From Variovorax ginsengisoli (GTDB lineage: Bacteria > Pseudomonadota > Gammaproteobacteria > Burkholderiales > Burkholderiaceae_C), in NCBI RefSeq assembly GCF_030811835.1, contig NZ_JAUSRO010000003.1, positions 62,001-126,000 of the forward strand: DNA of 64,000 nt, written 5' to 3'. A program made the translations under genes and the position numbers. The notes under the pieces are model-generated. The model did no database searches. It had not been told where the DNA came from and was given only the letters and a program-made list of their open reading frames with translations. Positions 62,461 through 64,000 of the stretch are shown here, piece by piece; within the stretch, counting starts at the first letter, position 1; each line of letters begins with the position of its first letter.

Positions 62461-63795
62461 ATGTCCTTCATCAAGCAACTGAAAACCGTCGCCATCGCGG
62501 CCACCCTGGCCACTGGCCTGAGCGCGATCGGGCTGCAGGCGGCGCACGCGGACGCCAACGAACAATTCTTTCCGCTTCAGAGCTACCGCGTTGGCCCCTA
62601 CGCGGCAGGCGGCACCGGCTTCTTCGGCGGGTTCATCGATTACCTGAATCTCGTCAACACGCGCGACGGCGGCGTCGGCGGCGTCAAGCTCACCTGGGAG
62701 GAGGGCGAGACGCAGTACGAAGTGGAGCGAGGCGTCGAGGTGTACGAGCGCCTCAAGCAGCGCCCCGGCATCGCGACCTGGAACCCGCTGTCGGTCGGCA
62801 TTGCGTACGCGCTGATCGACCGCGTGACGGCCGACAAGGTGCCGCTGCTGACCATCAACCACGGGCGAACGGACACCACCGACGGGCGTGTGTTCAAGTA
62901 CGTCTTCCCGCTGCTGCTGAACCCCTACAGCGAGACCTCCGGCATCGTGAACTACATCGCGGGAAAGGAGGGCGGTACCGACAAGCTCAAGGGCAAGAAG
63001 GTCGTCGTGCTGTATCACGGCTCGCCTTATGGCAAAGAAACCATTCCGATCTACGAACTGCTCGCCAAGAAGTACGGCTTCACGCTGCAGCAGATCGAGG
63101 TGCCGCACCCAGGCAACGAGCAGCAGTCGCAGTGGCTCACGATCCGCCGCGTGAAGCCTGACTACGTGGTGCTGCGCGGCTGGGGCGTGATGAATCCGGT
63201 GGCGCTCAAGACGGCACAGAAGACGGGCTTCCCTGTCGACCACATCGTGGGCAACGTCTGGTCGAACTCCGAGGAGGACGTCATCCCTGCAGGCGACGCC
63301 GCCAAGGGCTACGTCGCGATCACCACAGTGGCCGCGGGTGCGCAGTACCCGGTGCTGCAGGAGATCACCAGGACGGTGTACGGCGCCGGCAAGGGCAACC
63401 TGCAGGACCCCAAGCGAATCGGCAGCGTTTATCACAACTTGGGGGTTCTCAACGGCATCCTCAACGTCGAAGCCATCCGCATCGCGCAGGCTAAGTTCGG
63501 CAAGCGCACGCTCACCGGCGACGAGATTCGCTGGGGCCTGGAGAACCTGAAGATTGACGAGACGCGTGCCGCCGAGCTCGGCGCGAAGGGGCTGTTTCAT
63601 TCCATCAACGTGACCTGGGACAACCACGAGGGTGACGGTCGGGTGGCTTTCCAGCAGTGGGACGGCAGCAAGTGGAATGTGGTGTCCGACTGGATCGCAC
63701 CGGACTGGAAGCTCCTGCGTCCCATCATCGAGAAGTCCTCGCTCGCCTATGCGAAAGAGAAGAACGTCAAGGTGCGCAAGAGCATCGACGATTGA
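62461..63795 (+). CDS. Liv-type ABC substrate-binding protein
   Basis: A 444-residue periplasmic binding protein with Sec signal (cleavage near AAHADA). YRVGPYAAGGTGFFGGFIDYL opens the LivK-like fold. With the permeases it likely imports an organosulfur compound for SfnG and SsuE partners. No LivF-like ATPase gene lies in the window; it may follow the next gene. Confidence 0.87.
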   Translation: MSFIKQLKTVAIAATLATGLSAIGLQAAHADANEQFFPLQSYRVGPYAAGGTGFFGGFIDYLNLVNTRDGGVGGVKLTWEEGETQYEVERGVEVYERLKQRPGIATWNPLSVGIAYALIDRVTADKVPLLTINHGRTDTTDGRVFKYVFPLLLNPYSETSGIVNYIAGKEGGTDKLKGKKVVVLYHGSPYGKETIPIYELLAKKYGFTLQQIEVPHPGNEQQSQWLTIRRVKPDYVVLRGWGVMNPVALKTAQKTGFPVDHIVGNVWSNSEEDVIPAGDAAKGYVAITTVAAGAQYPVLQEITRTVYGAGKGNLQDPKRIGSVYHNLGVLNGILNVEAIRIAQAKFGKRTLTGDEIRWGLENLKIDETRAAELGAKGLFHSINVTWDNHEGDGRVAFQQWDGSKWNVVSDWIAPDWKLLRPIIEKSSLAYAKEKNVKVRKSIDD

Positions 63796-63827
63796 GCCGC
63801 ACGTCCACATTCTTGAAAGGCAACCCC

Positions 63828-64000
63828 ATGTCCGCTGTTCTTCAACCCTCCGCATCGGCACCGGCTGCCGCCAACGACGCCGTGCCCGGCCTGCCGCTCT
63901 CCGACCAACCCGCGCGTGTGATCCGCAACGACGCCGAGGCCATCACCGTGGCGCACGCGCTCGCTGCGAAACTGATCGTTGGCGCCTCCGAGCGGGATCG
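63828..64000 (+). CDS. sfnB: SfnB-family oxidoreductase, 3' truncated
   Basis: The first 57 codons of a protein cut by the window end, ATG 63828 after GAAAGG. LSDQPARVIRNDAEAITVAHALA and LIVGASERDR are the SfnB-family N-terminus. It is the fifth DszC/SfnB-type gene of the island. Confidence 0.75.
   Translation, partial: MSAVLQPSASAPAAANDAVPGLPLSDQPARVIRNDAEAITVAHALAAKLIVGASERD

Overview
This 64 kb window is high-GC DNA that looks like a chromosomal segment from a Comamonadaceae-type betaproteobacterium (Variovorax/Acidovorax relatives). The pointers are the ccoIS-NOQPGH gene order, many Bug/Liv/LysR genes, nag-type salicylate hydroxylase genes, and a copy of the palindromic intergenic repeat usual in that family. 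The taxon is inferred from gene content only. I saw no rRNA, tRNA, CRISPR array, insertion sequence or phage genes.

Layout. (1) 0-5.4 kb: the end of a MaoC-EthD gene pair, then a reverse-strand nagAa-G-H-Ab-type operon (salicylate 5-hydroxylase-like Rieske oxygenase) with a divergent NahR/NagR-type LysR gene and a nested palindrome between them, then a VanZ-like gene. (2) 5.6-9.8 kb: an IclR regulator and a reverse-strand operon for a ThuA-like lipoprotein and a PQQ dehydrogenase-cupredoxin fusion. One box matching the classic IclR operator lies before iclR and two tandem ones lie before the operon. (3) 10-21 kb: a LysR gene and a long operon for hydroquinone ring cleavage (hapCDEF), with an embedded Bug protein and a complete Liv-type ABC transporter. 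(4) 20.9-26.7 kb: an MFS/HxlR divergent pair, then a cobalamin riboswitch ahead of a TonB-dependent receptor and a PepSY membrane protein. (5) 26.7-42.5 kb: a microaerobic block with the cbb3 oxidase genes and their assembly factors, two universal stress proteins, a hemerythrin, an FNR/CRP-family regulator, a two-component system and a VIT-family transporter. Four TTGAT-N4-ATCAA-type (FNR/Anr) boxes lie in its intergenic regions. (6) 42.5-43.5 kb: an sRNA/attenuator-like element directly before an acireductone-dioxygenase-like gene that has lost most metal ligands. (7) 43.5-64 kb: an organosulfur island with five DszC/SfnB-type flavin monooxygenase-like genes, an NtaA-type monooxygenase, SsuD, SfnG, an SsuE/MsuE-like FMN reductase, an Ssu-type and a Liv-type ABC transporter, a sigma54 activator resembling SfnR, DUF3088 and a beta-carbonic-anhydrase-like protein.

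How it fits together: the first 21 kb feed aromatics (gentisate-type and hydroquinone) into central metabolism. The middle block supports respiration at low oxygen. The last 20 kb appears to release sulfur from sulfonates and sulfones with FMNH2-dependent monooxygenases under sigma54 control, and a strong -24/-12 promoter is visible at 57773-57788. The least familiar items are the organosulfur island with its Liv-type transporter, the cysteine-poor FNR-like regulator beside FNR boxes, a carbamoyltransferase-like protein without its substrate motif, the ligand-less acireductone-dioxygenase homologue with its leader RNA, and the IclR-box circuit around the PQQ dehydrogenase.
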